Shown: positions 16,725-25,876 of the stretch, in pieces | How the letters are laid out: each line of letters starts with the position of its first letter | Numbering within the stretch: the first letter of the stretch is position 1 | Assembly: GCA_964510575.1 (NCBI GenBank) | Contig: CAZECN010000011.1 | Location: forward strand, 18,645 to 82,644 | Reading direction: 5' to 3' | Source: CALKYB01 sp964510575 | GTDB taxonomy: Bacteria > Bdellovibrionota_C > UBA2361 > SZUA-149 > CALKYB01 | DNA: 64,000 nt | Notes under the pieces: generated by a model | Databases searched by the model: none | What the model was told of the DNA's origin: nothing | Seen by the model: the letters and a program-made list of their open reading frames with translations, nothing else | Translations under genes and position numbers: made by a program

Positions 16725-18083
16725 TTGAGCGATACTTTTATAACCACCTTGCTTTGGCATTATTTTTGGCCCGGTTTTGTCGGAGCCTTGCTGTTCTATG
16801 GTCTTTGCATAATTTTTGAAACAGCTCTTGTTAGCGCAGCAGCTCCTAGGCTTAAGGCTTCTGAACGAAAGAAGGCCTTTGGAGCTGCCAGGGCTAGGAA
16901 AATTATTGAGAGAAGAGATCGCAACGTTGCTATCTCTCAGGGGTTTGTAGTTCTTTCCTCAGCTATTTGTTTCGTATTTTTTTTGGCGTTCTCTTCCAAT
17001 TACCTGTCGGCACTTCCGCTACTACTTCAGGTAGTTTTTTCCCTTTTTAGTTTAGTGCTGACTTACCTAAAGATCTCGTTTCTGTCGGTGCGCCTAGTAG
17101 ATTACTTTGAAGCGAACCGAATACTTTCAATTCTTTCATGGCCATATAGCGCTGTTTCTTGGTTGCTATACCCTTTGACTTTGATTGCCCTACTTCCGGC
17201 ATATCTGCTTGATCTTTTGCTCGGTCCAAAACCTGAAAAACCTAAAACCGCTGCTGATCTTTCGCTGGTAGTGGCAGGGACGGATCAGGAAGTCGAGCTC
17301 GATGAAGAAGAGAAGGAGATGATTCAAGGGGTTTGTGAATTTGGCGAAACAGTTGCCAGAGAGGTGATGACACCGCGAACGGATTTTGTTGTCATTCCTT
17401 TGGAGTCAAGTTTTGAGGAAGTGGTTGCTCTGATTAAGTCATCTGGATTTTCACGATTTCCAGTAATCGAGGACCGAGTAGATAATGTTGTTGGAATCTT
17501 AATGGCCCGAGATTTAATGGACTATGTGGCCAGCTATATTGAAGCCGGAAAGAGCGATTTCTCGGTTCGTTCCGTAATGAGAGACGCTTACTTTATTCCT
17601 AATACTAAGGTTATTGATGATCTGCTGGCTGAGTTTAAAAAGAGGAAGCAGCACATGGCTGTGGTGCTTGACGAGCACGGAGGAGTTGATGGCCTCGTGA
17701 CTCTTGAGGATTTAATTGAAGAAATCGTTGGCGAAATTTTCGATGAAAGCGATCTTCCTGAGCCAGAAATACTGGAAAAAGGGGAGGGCGAGGTTTTGCT
17801 TGACGGAGGGGTCACCGTCGATGAACTTAATGAGAAGTTCTCTCTGTCGATTCCAGAAGGCGACTATGACACGGTTGCTGGATATTTGTTGTCAGAGTTG
17901 GGTCGGATGCCTGTGCAGGGAGACCTGGTAAGTCTAATGAAAGGTGAAGTCAAAGAAGGCGAAGGTGAAGGAGTCAAATTAGGAGAGCTTTCAGTTGATA
18001 AACTGGAGGGACACCGAATTGAGTCTGTGAAACTAGTTCTCACCCAAGCTGATGAAAGTGAAGAGATCGAAGTTGGAAATTGA
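16725..18083 (+). CDS. HlyC/CorC-like CNNM-family membrane protein with CBS pair
   Basis: The N-terminal 165 residues form a DUF21-like membrane domain with four or more helices. Next is a CBS pair with the diagnostic VMTPRTDFVVIPLESSFEEV and the second repeat VMRDAYFIPNTKVIDDLL. A loop HMAVVLDEHGGVDGLVTLED follows, then a C-terminal CorC_HlyC transporter-associated domain (VDELNEKFSLSIPEGDYDTV, GRMPVQGDL). Members are linked to Mg2+/Co2+ efflux, and bacterial CorC-type proteins are Na+-driven Mg2+ transporters. The start is TTG at 16725; no strong ribosome binding site is visible. The RDD gene follows 48 bp downstream. Confidence 0.88.
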   Translation: MSDTFITTLLWHYFWPGFVGALLFYGLCIIFETALVSAAAPRLKASERKKAFGAARARKIIERRDRNVAISQGFVVLSSAICFVFFLAFSSNYLSALPLLLQVVFSLFSLVLTYLKISFLSVRLVDYFEANRILSILSWPYSAVSWLLYPLTLIALLPAYLLDLLLGPKPEKPKTAADLSLVVAGTDQEVELDEEEKEMIQGVCEFGETVAREVMTPRTDFVVIPLESSFEEVVALIKSSGFSRFPVIEDRVDNVVGILMARDLMDYVASYIEAGKSDFSVRSVMRDAYFIPNTKVIDDLLAEFKKRKQHMAVVLDEHGGVDGLVTLEDLIEEIVGEIFDESDLPEPEILEKGEGEVLLDGGVTVDELNEKFSLSIPEGDYDTVAGYLLSELGRMPVQGDLVSLMKGEVKEGEGEGVKLGELSVDKLEGHRIESVKLVLTQADESEEIEVGN

Positions 18084-18131
18084 GTGATGGCTTTGTAGAG
18101 CGTATCGCCTTAAATTTTAGAGGATAGAAAT

Positions 18132-18602
18132 ATGGAAAGAATTGGAATTTTACCTCGTCTAGGCGCTTCTTTTATTGATTTTATTGTTTTAGTCCTTTTC
18201 GCAACCCTTTTTGGTTTAGTTTTCGGAAGCCCTTTCGTTATGGGAGGTCTAGGATATATTGGAGGTTTGATCTTTTTTGGCGCTCTTTTGGCCTATTCTT
18301 ACTTGGAGGTTCTATGGGCTCAAACTCCAGGTAAAAAAGTTCTCGGTTTAAAAATTATGAATCAGGATGGCAGCGAAGCCTCGCAAGATGTCTTGATGAA
18401 AAGATGGGCAATTAAAAATTGCGGTAATCTTTTTAACTTGTTGAGTGCAATAACTACCCTTGGCCTTTTTAGTTGGTTGGGCGGAATCGGCGGAATGGTT
18501 ATTGCTGGTGGATGCTTTCTTATTTTGTCGGCAGATAAGCTTACTCTGCATGACAGATTGTCCCAGACTTCTGTTTTTAAGAGCGGTCCTAGTCAGATCT
18601 AA
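18132..18602 (+). CDS. RDD-family membrane protein
   Basis: The protein opens with GILPRLGASFIDFIVLVLFA, matching the R-D-D helix 1 arrangement (R...D), and has three or four hydrophobic segments. The mid-part AQTPGKKVLGLKIMNQDGSE and the late SADKLTLHDRLSQTSVFK are typical of the RDD family. Functions reported for RDD proteins include ion or solute transport, but the role here is unknown. GAGGAT lies 7 nt upstream of the ATG. It is likely transcribed with the CorC-like gene. Confidence 0.85.
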   Translation: MERIGILPRLGASFIDFIVLVLFATLFGLVFGSPFVMGGLGYIGGLIFFGALLAYSYLEVLWAQTPGKKVLGLKIMNQDGSEASQDVLMKRWAIKNCGNLFNLLSAITTLGLFSWLGGIGGMVIAGGCFLILSADKLTLHDRLSQTSVFKSGPSQI

Positions 18603-18876
18603 TACTAGAATTGCTGATTGTTGGTCGAAGGGGTGAATTTGGTGGTTAGGGGCTCGGAAAAGGTCCAGAGCGTCTCCTTGCATGTCCTTATATCACTGAA
18701 AATATTACAGAAACTTCCAAATTTTGAATCCTAAATCGATGTTCGACATCAAAATAACCGTTAGCTAATTACGGTTATTAGTTGATCTTCACTGGCCCTA
18801 TGGCCCTTGGGGTACTATTTTTGTCGGGAAACACTTTGGGCTAAACAAGGTCCGGGTTCATGGGAGAGCTTAAGAA
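18603..18876. other. Intergenic region, nothing recognised
   Basis: This 274-bp stretch has no supported gene. A weak AT-rich upstream region precedes the H1-PHP fusion, with GGGAGAG about 9 nt before its ATG. No terminator hairpin was identified after the RDD gene. Confidence 0.3.
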
Positions 18877-20163
18877 ATGGCAACTGTCAGTAAGAAGAAA
18901 AAAACAGCCAAAAAGAAACCAGCAACAAAAAAGACCACGGCTAAAAAGCCTAAAACTTCGGCTAAGAAATCCACTGTTAAGAGGACAGCGATCAAAGCCT
19001 CTGCTAAGCCAAAAAAGGTAAAAGCTTCAACTAAAAAGACTGTAGCCAAGAAATCTACAGCTAAAAAGTCAGCGTCGACAAAGGCAGTAGCTAAAAAGAC
19101 TAGGGCTAAAAATGCCACTACTAAAAAGAAACAAGCGTCAGCAAAAAAGGTTGAAGCTAAGACTGAAAAAAACCTTGCTGAGAAAATTACTGTAAAGAAG
19201 AGAGGTCCAGGGCGTCCTCCTAAGAAGCAAGAAGTTGTTCCTCGCAAGCTTGAAACAGCTAGGGAAAAGTTGGTGCGAAAGCAAAAGCAGAAGAGTGGTC
19301 TTAAAATAGAAAGGAAATCTGTAGCACCTGAAGCTAAGTCAACTAAGCCAGGAACGATACCTTCGCCAACTAAAAAAGAGCTTAGGACTTTCAGACGAGT
19401 AGCTGCTGACAACAAAAAGCGAATTAAGAACGAGGAAAAGGCAAAGAAAAAGATTAAGGGATTTCTTGCGAAGCCTCCTTCGAAGGGTAAGAAATATTCA
19501 GTGGATTTACGTGTTCATAGCCCTGGAACAGTAGGTTATTTTACTGCAGGTGGAGTTGAGCCTGGTCCAGCTTTGGTTCGATTAGCTAAAGTAAAGGGCT
19601 TGGATATGGTGGGCCTTACAGATTACTATAATCCAGATTATATTGATGAAGTCCAGGCCTCAGCCGCAAATTCATCGATGACAATTATTCCTGGCATGGA
19701 TATGTGTTGTCAGGTGGAAGACTGCGCAGAAGTCTACATCACAACTCTTTTCCCTGAGACTTACACAGCACTTGAGCTGCAAGAGGTTTTAGATGAGCTT
19801 AAGGTTCCTGAGTCTGCTAAAGGAAGAAAAGAGTACTGTATTACAACTCCTTTTGAGCAGGTGCTGGAAATTGTCGAAAAAAGAGGTGGGGTAGTTATCC
19901 CAAGTAGATTGGATAAGACACCTTATCGGCAACTAGCAATTCCTGCTTTGGTTGAGAAATATGGGATTCATGCTTTCGATTTAGTTCACCCCGAAAATCC
20001 AGAATTTTTCAAAAAGTTTTGGCCGAGCGGAGGTTTTACATTCTTCTCCTTTTCTAACGCCCATGCACTTGCTCAAATTGGAAGCAGGGCTAAAAAGGTT
20101 AAGCTTCAAAGTCCCGGTTTTCAGGGATTGAAAGAACTTGTTCAAAGGCGAATTGAGGGCTAA
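18877..20163 (+). CDS. Histone H1-like Lys/Ala tail fused to a degenerate PHP-type phosphoesterase domain
   Basis: The first 120 residues are a disordered KKTAKKPA-type tail like eukaryotic H1 and bacterial H1-like proteins. A basic linker follows, containing the AT-hook-like core RGPGRPPKK at about 109-117. The last 220 residues align with PHP-domain phosphoesterases: DLRVHS where DLHxHS is expected (about residue 210), GLTDYYN for GITDHN, GMDM, VVIPSRLDK for the HP-containing strand, and SNAHA near the C-terminus. Several metal-binding His/Asp positions are replaced, so catalysis is doubtful. It may bind DNA through the tail while the PHP-like part senses or binds a nucleotide; that is inference. 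It is transcribed in the same direction as the next two genes. Confidence 0.72.
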   Translation: MATVSKKKKTAKKKPATKKTTAKKPKTSAKKSTVKRTAIKASAKPKKVKASTKKTVAKKSTAKKSASTKAVAKKTRAKNATTKKKQASAKKVEAKTEKNLAEKITVKKRGPGRPPKKQEVVPRKLETAREKLVRKQKQKSGLKIERKSVAPEAKSTKPGTIPSPTKKELRTFRRVAADNKKRIKNEEKAKKKIKGFLAKPPSKGKKYSVDLRVHSPGTVGYFTAGGVEPGPALVRLAKVKGLDMVGLTDYYNPDYIDEVQASAANSSMTIIPGMDMCCQVEDCAEVYITTLFPETYTALELQEVLDELKVPESAKGRKEYCITTPFEQVLEIVEKRGGVVIPSRLDKTPYRQLAIPALVEKYGIHAFDLVHPENPEFFKKFWPSGGFTFFSFSNAHALAQIGSRAKKVKLQSPGFQGLKELVQRRIEG

Positions 20164-20283
20164 TTGCTTAAAATAGCTGCTGTTTTTAGAGTTATTTTAC
20201 TGTAATTTTAGGTATCAAACTCCCAGTAAGTCTTCATAACATTGTTATAGAGCCCCAAATTAGAGATTTTTGAGGATTATAAC

Positions 20284-20712
20284 ATGTTTGAAACTGATGA
20301 AAGCCGTCGCAAGATTGCCGAAGCTGCGAAGCTAAGATCTCTAGCCGATAAAGAGCGTAGGCGGAAGAAGAAGCAGGCTGAAAGGCAAAGGGAAAAAGAG
20401 CGGCAAAGGAAAGCTGAAATGCGACGTTTCTCTGATGAGATGGCTGCTCAGTATGAAGGTAAGCAAGCTAAAAGAAACGGCAAAGGTCCTGACGCTGCGC
20501 CACCTTCATTGTCTCGTGGCGGTAGGGGCTCAAGTTATAGTCAAGGCAGTCAAGGAAGTTCTGGTCCAGAGGCTCCCTCTCTCGGTAGGGGTAGATCCAA
20601 TTCTCAACAAACTCCTACTAGCTACAGCTCACAGGATCCAGCTTCTGGCTCAGGTGGGGGCCTAGCTAAAGGGCCAGCAACATCAGGTGGCTCTAAGCTA
20701 AAAAGATTCTAA
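20284..20712 (+). CDS. Charged coiled-coil plus Ser/Gly-rich low-complexity protein
   Basis: The 142-residue protein has an N-terminal charged helix (RRKKKQAERQREKERQRKAE), then a low-complexity part rich in Ser, Gly, Gln and Pro (SRGGRGSSYSQGSQGSSGPE), ending KLKRF. It has no signal peptide or catalytic motif. Basic helix plus disordered tail suits an RNA- or DNA-binding role, but I recognise no family. It lies between the H1-PHP gene and the HU-like gene, all on the plus strand. Confidence 0.6.
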   Translation: MFETDESRRKIAEAAKLRSLADKERRRKKKQAERQREKERQRKAEMRRFSDEMAAQYEGKQAKRNGKGPDAAPPSLSRGGRGSSYSQGSQGSSGPEAPSLGRGRSNSQQTPTSYSSQDPASGSGGGLAKGPATSGGSKLKRF

Positions 20713-20776
20713 GAATTGAAACTAGGCTGAGTAAGGTTCGATAGTAGTTATAGTAAAAACTACAAAAGGATCCGCC

Positions 20777-21130
20777 ATGAAGCTTTTAGCTCTAATTCCC
20801 ATTATGTCTTTTCTTTATGTTCCCAGTCTCGAGGCTCAAAGTGCCAAAATATGTACGGTGAATTGTCTCTCAGAGTTAATTGAGAAGCGCCATGGTATTG
20901 ATCACCGAGCTGCAAAGGAGCAGACTGAAGAAGTTTTTCAAGCTATTGAAGAGGCTCTTCGCCAAGGTAAGAGAGTGCAGATTCGCTCTTTTGGTTCGTT
21001 TTACTTGCAAGCAAGAAAAGCCTGGAAAGCTCGCCATCCCAAGACTGGTAAAGTGACCAATGTGCCCGCTAGAAAATATCCGAGATTTAGGAGCAGCGAC
21101 TTGCTAAAGCTCAGGATAAATTCTAGATGA
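20777..21130 (+). CDS. HU/IHF-family DNA-binding protein with an N-terminal signal peptide
   Basis: Residues 28-117 have HU features: CLSELIEKRHGIDHRAAKEQ for helix 1, IRSFGSFYLQARKAWKARHP for the FGxF strand and the start of the arm, then PKTGKVTNVPARKYPRFRSS and a final LLKLRIN. The first 23 residues (MKLLALIPIMSFLYVPSLEA, then QSA) look like a cleaved secretion signal. AAAAGGA 6 nt upstream of the ATG at 20777 supports this start; a start at GTG 20858 would give a classical HU beginning VNCLSEL but has no ribosome binding site. The protein could be exported to periplasm or surface, where HU proteins in other bacteria bind extracellular DNA; that is inference. Confidence 0.72.
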   Translation: MKLLALIPIMSFLYVPSLEAQSAKICTVNCLSELIEKRHGIDHRAAKEQTEEVFQAIEEALRQGKRVQIRSFGSFYLQARKAWKARHPKTGKVTNVPARKYPRFRSSDLLKLRINSR

Positions 21131-21340
21131 GTGTTGATAAAAATAATAGTTGTTCTAAATCTCTTAGTATTTTTCTCATCTCTATGTCTTGGTGGTCACA
21201 ATTTGTCCACAGGAGCAGAGGTTAAAGAGCTTAGATTTCAAAGCCCTTTAGTGCTATTTTACGGCTTAGTTCTAAGCCAAGGAAATAGTGTTTTAGTCAA
21301 TGTCCCGTTTCGTTCATCTACATCTACATACCCAGTATAG
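21131..21340 (+). CDS. Possible small secreted protein (doubtful)
   Basis: A GTG directly after the HU-like stop would start a 69-residue protein with a hydrophobic N-terminus (MLIKIIVVLNLLVFFSSLCL). The last 14 residues overlap the first codons of dnaE in another frame. No ribosome binding site and no family are visible. It may be a chance open frame in a 169-bp spacer, so I keep it only as a possibility. Confidence 0.2.
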   Translation: MLIKIIVVLNLLVFFSSLCLGGHNLSTGAEVKELRFQSPLVLFYGLVLSQGNSVLVNVPFRSSTSTYPV

Positions 21341-24300
21341 TGTACTGGATGGTGCTAACAAGATATCTGGTTTGATGAAGGAAGCCGCTCGTCAAGGGCA
21401 GCAGGCTGTGGCCATGACGGACCATGGAAACATGCACGGGGCCGTAGAGTTTTATTCAGCTGCTTGTGACAATGAAATAAAGCCAATTATAGGCTGTGAG
21501 GTTTACCTTAACCCCGTAAGTCGCCATGAGCGAAAACCGCGCTCTCAGGGTGGAGCCCCAACACATCACTTAACTTTGCTTGCTATGAATAAGCAAGGTT
21601 ACAAAAATCTTTGTGCCTTGGTTAGTATAGCCTACATCGAAGGCTTTTATTTTAAACCTAGAATCGACCATGAACTCCTACGTGAGTATTCGAAGGGAAT
21701 AGTTTGTTTAAGTGGTTGCTTGAGTAGCGAGTTCGCTGCTGGAGCGAGGGCTGGTGATTTATCTAAGGCTCAGGAGACAGCGAGGCTTTACCAAGAGATA
21801 TTCCAAGATCGTTTTTATCTCGAAGTTCAACCGCATAATATCGTAGAGCAACAGACTCTCAATTCCATTGCCGTCGACTGTAGTAAGGAACTTGGTATAC
21901 CATTGGTAGCTACCAATGATTGTCACTATCTTCATCCCGAAGATGATTACGCTCAAGAAGTTTTGATGTGTGTTTCTACGGGTAAATTAATTACTGATCC
22001 CGACCGTATGAAGCACGAAGGTGCTAGCCTTCATTTTAAAACGGAGCAGGAGATGCTCAAGTCCATGCCTGGATTAGAGGAGGCTGTTCACCAAAGTTTT
22101 GAAATTGCCAATAGATGTGAACTGGAATTTGATTTTAAAACTTATCACATGCCTCAGTTCGAGCCGCCCAAGCAGCTTAGTCTTCAGGAGCTTTTCGAGA
22201 AAGAATGTGAAGACGGATTGCAACGAAGGTTAAAAGAGCTTGCCGATAAGGGTCAAGCGATTGGTGAGAAAGATCTCCCCGAATACCGGGCAAGGCTTGA
22301 AGAGGAGATAGGCCTGATTAATGAGATGGGCTTCTTCGGCTATTTTTTAGTGGTCTCCGATTTTGTTCAATGGTCAAAAGACAATGATATACCGGTTGGT
22401 CCCGGCAGGGGTAGTGCTGCAGGCTCATTAGTGGCTTGGGTGCTGGACATTACTGAAATTGATCCTATTGCCTATAATCTTCTTTTTGAGAGATTTTTAA
22501 ATCCTGAAAGAATTAGTCTCCCTGATATCGATATTGATTTCTGTATTAACGGTAGGGAGAAAGTTATTGAGTACGTTACCGAAAAATACGGAAAAGATAA
22601 GGTTGCTCAGATCGTAACTTTTGGAACGCTCAAGGCTAAAGCAGCGATTAAAGATGTTGGGCGAGTTTTGGGTCTGAGCTATGCTGAAACGGATAGAATC
22701 GCTAAATTGATTCCGGCTCCAAGGCAAGGCTTTGACTATCCAATAGCCGAGTCTCTAAAGATGGAGAAACGCCTTCGAGAATATGCTGAAGGTGAAGGCA
22801 AGGAGCTAATTACCCTTGCTCAGAAACTAGAGGGCCTGTCTCGCCATACTTCTACCCATGCTGCCGGACTGGTAATTTCCGATTTGCCAATCATGGAATA
22901 CTTACCGCTGATGGTTGATAAAGACAGCCAAGTGGTAACTCAGTTTTCCATGAACGGGGTAGAGAAAATTGGTTTAGTAAAGTTTGATTTTCTTGGCCTA
23001 AAAACCCTAACAGTTTTGCACGAAGCAGTAAGGCTAATTAAGGAAGGGACAGGGAAAGAGATAGATCTAAGTAAAATAGACTTAGCTGATTCAAAAGTTT
23101 TCAAGCTTATTTCCTCAGGTCGAACTATTGGGGTTTTTCAACTGGAGTCTACCGGTATTACAGATATGGTGGGCCGGATGAAGCCCAACTGTTTTGAGGA
23201 TATAGTTGCGATTCTTGCTCTTTACCGTCCGGGTCCGCTGGATTCCGGAATGGCGGATGTTTACATCAACCGAAAGCATGGGCGAGAGCCAGTTCGCTTC
23301 CAACATCCAATGCTGGAGAAAATTCTAAAAGACACTTACGGAATTATTCTTTATCAAGAACAGATTATGCAGATTGCCAGAGATATGGCGGGTTATTCTC
23401 TTGGTCAAGCGGATATGCTTAGGCGAGCCATGGGTAAAAAGAAACCTGAGGAAATGGCGAAGCAGCGGGAAATCTTTCAGGAGGGAGCATCTAAGCTTAA
23501 TGTGAAAGATCAAATTGCACGTGAAGTATTTGATCAAATGGAAACTTTTGCTCGTTATGGTTTTAACAGAAGTCATTCTGTTGCTTATGCGATGATTTCC
23601 TACCAAACGGCCTATTTAAAAACTCACTTCCCAAAGTATTACCTAGCAGCGCTGATGACATTTGAAATGGGGGATACTGAAAAGACACTCAAAAACATTA
23701 ATGAGTGTAAAGAGATGGGGATAAAAATTTCTCCACCTGATGTAAATAGAGGTCAAAGTGGCTTCGCAGTTTCTGATAAGAAGATAGTGTTTTCGTTGGC
23801 TGCTTTGAAAGGTGTTGGTAAAAAATCCGTCGAGCATTTAATCGAGGAAAGAGAAGCTAACGGAGATTTTAAGAGCTTGCTTGATTTTTGTTCTCGAGTG
23901 GACAGTAGCTTTAATAAACGAGCGCTTGAAAACTTAGTTAAGGCAGGAGCTTTTGATTGGTGTGACTTTAGCAGAGCGGAGCTTGTCGAGCGTCTAGAAG
24001 ATGTGATCAAGCGAGCTGCCAAAGAGCGAGAGCAGAGAGAAAGTAACCAGCTTGGTCTTTTTGCTGCTGCAGAAGGGCAAGGTGCGGATGGAGTTTATGA
24101 TCCGGGCAGAGAATTAAGACCGGAGTGGGTGAGTTCTGAGAAACTAGCCAATGAAAAAGATGCCCTTGGTTTTTATTTATCCGGACATCCTCTAGAGAAG
24201 TTTAGTTCGGAAATAGCCATGATTGGTGCTGGCTCAATTGATAGTCTTGCTAACTCAGCTGAAGGGTCGCAGGTGACAATTGGGGGTATTATTACTCTGC

Positions 24301-24764
24301 TTCGAGAGAAGAACACGAAGAAGGGCGATCGCTACGCTACATTTGTTCTTGAAGATCTAAGATCGACAATAGAAGTTATAGTATGGCCTGATGTTTACAA
24401 AAAGGTTGACCAAATTTTGAGCTCCGAGGATCCAGTTGTGGTGAGTGGAAAGCTCGATGTTTCCGATGAGAGACGCCAGATCATTGCGAAAGGGGTTCAA
24501 TCAGCTATTAGGCTTAGAGATAGTAGTGCTAGAGAAGCTTTGGTTAAAATTCGGTCAGATGTTTGCTCTGGCGACAAAATATCCCAGCTGAAAGACTTGT
24601 TTCGAGCCCATCAAGGTGCTTGCCCAGTAAAGGTGGTATTGACCCGTTCAGGCCACAGCGAAACCGTTGTAGCCTTGCCTGGTCAAATTCAGGTTGAACC
24701 ATCGGAAGGACTCTGTAATAAGGTGGAGCAGCTGTTTGGTGAGCCTGTGATGACATTTCGCTAA
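21300..24764 (+). CDS. dnaE: DNA polymerase III alpha subunit
   Basis: The replicative polymerase of 1154 residues starts with the PHP domain (FVHLHLHTQYSVLDGANKI) and carries GPGRGSAAGSLVAW and the catalytic DxD of the C-family palm, PDIDIDFCINGREKV (about residue 405). ARYGFNRSHSVAYAMISYQT, a helix-hairpin-helix (AALKGVGKKSVEHLIEE), the beta-clamp-binding-type QLGLF at about 914 and an OB-fold (VTIGGIITLLREKNTKKGDR) follow in the usual DnaE1 order. Length matches the family. The stop TAA overlaps the next ATG by one base, so dnaE and the downstream transporter are coupled. Confidence 0.97.
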   Translation: MSRFVHLHLHTQYSVLDGANKISGLMKEAARQGQQAVAMTDHGNMHGAVEFYSAACDNEIKPIIGCEVYLNPVSRHERKPRSQGGAPTHHLTLLAMNKQGYKNLCALVSIAYIEGFYFKPRIDHELLREYSKGIVCLSGCLSSEFAAGARAGDLSKAQETARLYQEIFQDRFYLEVQPHNIVEQQTLNSIAVDCSKELGIPLVATNDCHYLHPEDDYAQEVLMCVSTGKLITDPDRMKHEGASLHFKTEQEMLKSMPGLEEAVHQSFEIANRCELEFDFKTYHMPQFEPPKQLSLQELFEKECEDGLQRRLKELADKGQAIGEKDLPEYRARLEEEIGLINEMGFFGYFLVVSDFVQWSKDNDIPVGPGRGSAAGSLVAWVLDITEIDPIAYNLLFERFLNPERISLPDIDIDFCINGREKVIEYVTEKYGKDKVAQIVTFGTLKAKAAIKDVGRVLGLSYAETDRIAKLIPAPRQGFDYPIAESLKMEKRLREYAEGEGKELITLAQKLEGLSRHTSTHAAGLVISDLPIMEYLPLMVDKDSQVVTQFSMNGVEKIGLVKFDFLGLKTLTVLHEAVRLIKEGTGKEIDLSKIDLADSKVFKLISSGRTIGVFQLESTGITDMVGRMKPNCFEDIVAILALYRPGPLDSGMADVYINRKHGREPVRFQHPMLEKILKDTYGIILYQEQIMQIARDMAGYSLGQADMLRRAMGKKKPEEMAKQREIFQEGASKLNVKDQIAREVFDQMETFARYGFNRSHSVAYAMISYQTAYLKTHFPKYYLAALMTFEMGDTEKTLKNINECKEMGIKISPPDVNRGQSGFAVSDKKIVFSLAALKGVGKKSVEHLIEEREANGDFKSLLDFCSRVDSSFNKRALENLVKAGAFDWCDFSRAELVERLEDVIKRAAKEREQRESNQLGLFAAAEGQGADGVYDPGRELRPEWVSSEKLANEKDALGFYLSGHPLEKFSSEIAMIGAGSIDSLANSAEGSQVTIGGIITLLREKNTKKGDRYATFVLEDLRSTIEVIVWPDVYKKVDQILSSEDPVVVSGKLDVSDERRQIIAKGVQSAIRLRDSSAREALVKIRSDVCSGDKISQLKDLFRAHQGACPVKVVLTRSGHSETVVALPGQIQVEPSEGLCNKVEQLFGEPVMTFR

Positions 24765-25864
24765 TGCCTGAACCAGTACTATCCTTCTTAGGGAAACATC
24801 TCTCAAATAATCGACGACTTCTAGTTTGGTCGCTCGTCATTGTCTTTTCATTGTGGCTAATGATTGCTGTCAAAGAGGTGACAGTTCTTTTGTTTGCTTC
24901 CTATTTTCTTTCTCTTTTGCTGGACCCTTTAGTTGATAGATTTGAAGCATGGGGTGTACGTAGAGGCTTAGCTATTTTTACAGTTCTCTTCGCACTAACT
25001 TTCGCAATAGTTGGTTTTATAGCCATTTTGGTACCGACTCTGATTGCGGAGTATCAGCATTTCTCCAAGGTTCTTCCTGGTTATCTTGATCAGGGAGCAG
25101 AAAGCCTGAAAGTTTTTGTTCATAACATTACTGGAAGTAGCGTGAGTCTTGACCCGGCAGCTCTTCTTGTTCGGGGAAGAGAATTGTTTTCAGGGTTGGG
25201 CGCTGAGCAAATTGGTCTTGTTGCCAGTCAGTTAGGGGATACAGTACTGAAGGGGTATTCGTTTACCCTTACGGTGATTAACCTTACTCTTTTACCATTC
25301 TTTGTTTATTACATTACTAAAGACCTAGATCTGATTCATAGCTTTATCGGAAGCGTGTTGCCCACTGACACGAGAGCTAAGGTTAGGGAGGTGGGATCGG
25401 AGATATTGGGTCACCTACACGCTTTTTTTAAGGGGCAGCTGACAGTGTCGGCAACAATGGCTGTGCTGTATATAATAGGCCTTTCAATAATAGGACTTCC
25501 TTCAGCACTGGTTGTAGGAGTTATCGCAGGTTTTTTAAACATTGTTCCCTATCTCGGTATCGCAATTGGGCTAGTGCTCGCTTTGATTTTAACGTTGGTT
25601 ACCACTCCAGACTGGTGGTCTATACTACAAGTCTTTATAGTTTTTGGTTTTGTTCAATTTTGTGAAGGAGTGTTGCTTACTCCAAAAATTGTTGGCGAAA
25701 GCGTTGGTATTCATCCGCTCGGTGTAATTCTAGCTTTGATAATCGGTGGGCAGTTATTTGGTCTTGCGGGAATGGTCTTGGCTATTCCAGGAGCTGCGGC
25801 TCTTAGAGTTCTTTTCAATCATTCTATGTCCAGTATTGAAAAAAGTAGAATCGTAGAGGCTTAA
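24764..25864 (+). CDS. AI-2E (PerM/YhhT)-family transporter
   Basis: This polytopic protein has about eight hydrophobic segments and the family feature of two helical clusters separated by a periplasmic/helical region at 80-150 (QHFSKVLPGYLDQGAESLKV). The C-terminal cluster includes VVGVIAGFLNIVPYLGIAIG and the GESVGIHPLGVILALIIGGQ segment, which are strong AI-2E marks. Members include the autoinducer-2 exporter TqsA and Na+/H+ antiporter homologues; substrate cannot be deduced. It follows dnaE with one-base overlap. Confidence 0.88.
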   Translation: MPEPVLSFLGKHLSNNRRLLVWSLVIVFSLWLMIAVKEVTVLLFASYFLSLLLDPLVDRFEAWGVRRGLAIFTVLFALTFAIVGFIAILVPTLIAEYQHFSKVLPGYLDQGAESLKVFVHNITGSSVSLDPAALLVRGRELFSGLGAEQIGLVASQLGDTVLKGYSFTLTVINLTLLPFFVYYITKDLDLIHSFIGSVLPTDTRAKVREVGSEILGHLHAFFKGQLTVSATMAVLYIIGLSIIGLPSALVVGVIAGFLNIVPYLGIAIGLVLALILTLVTTPDWWSILQVFIVFGFVQFCEGVLLTPKIVGESVGIHPLGVILALIIGGQLFGLAGMVLAIPGAAALRVLFNHSMSSIEKSRIVEA

Positions 25865-25876
25865 ACGTTTTTCCTA

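Noticed and set aside
18870..19415. Hydrophobic Phe/Leu-rich frame on the minus strand opposite the H1-like tail
   Set aside because: It is the complement of a Lys/Ala-rich sequence, which always gives Phe/Leu/Ser-rich open frames; there is no independent support.
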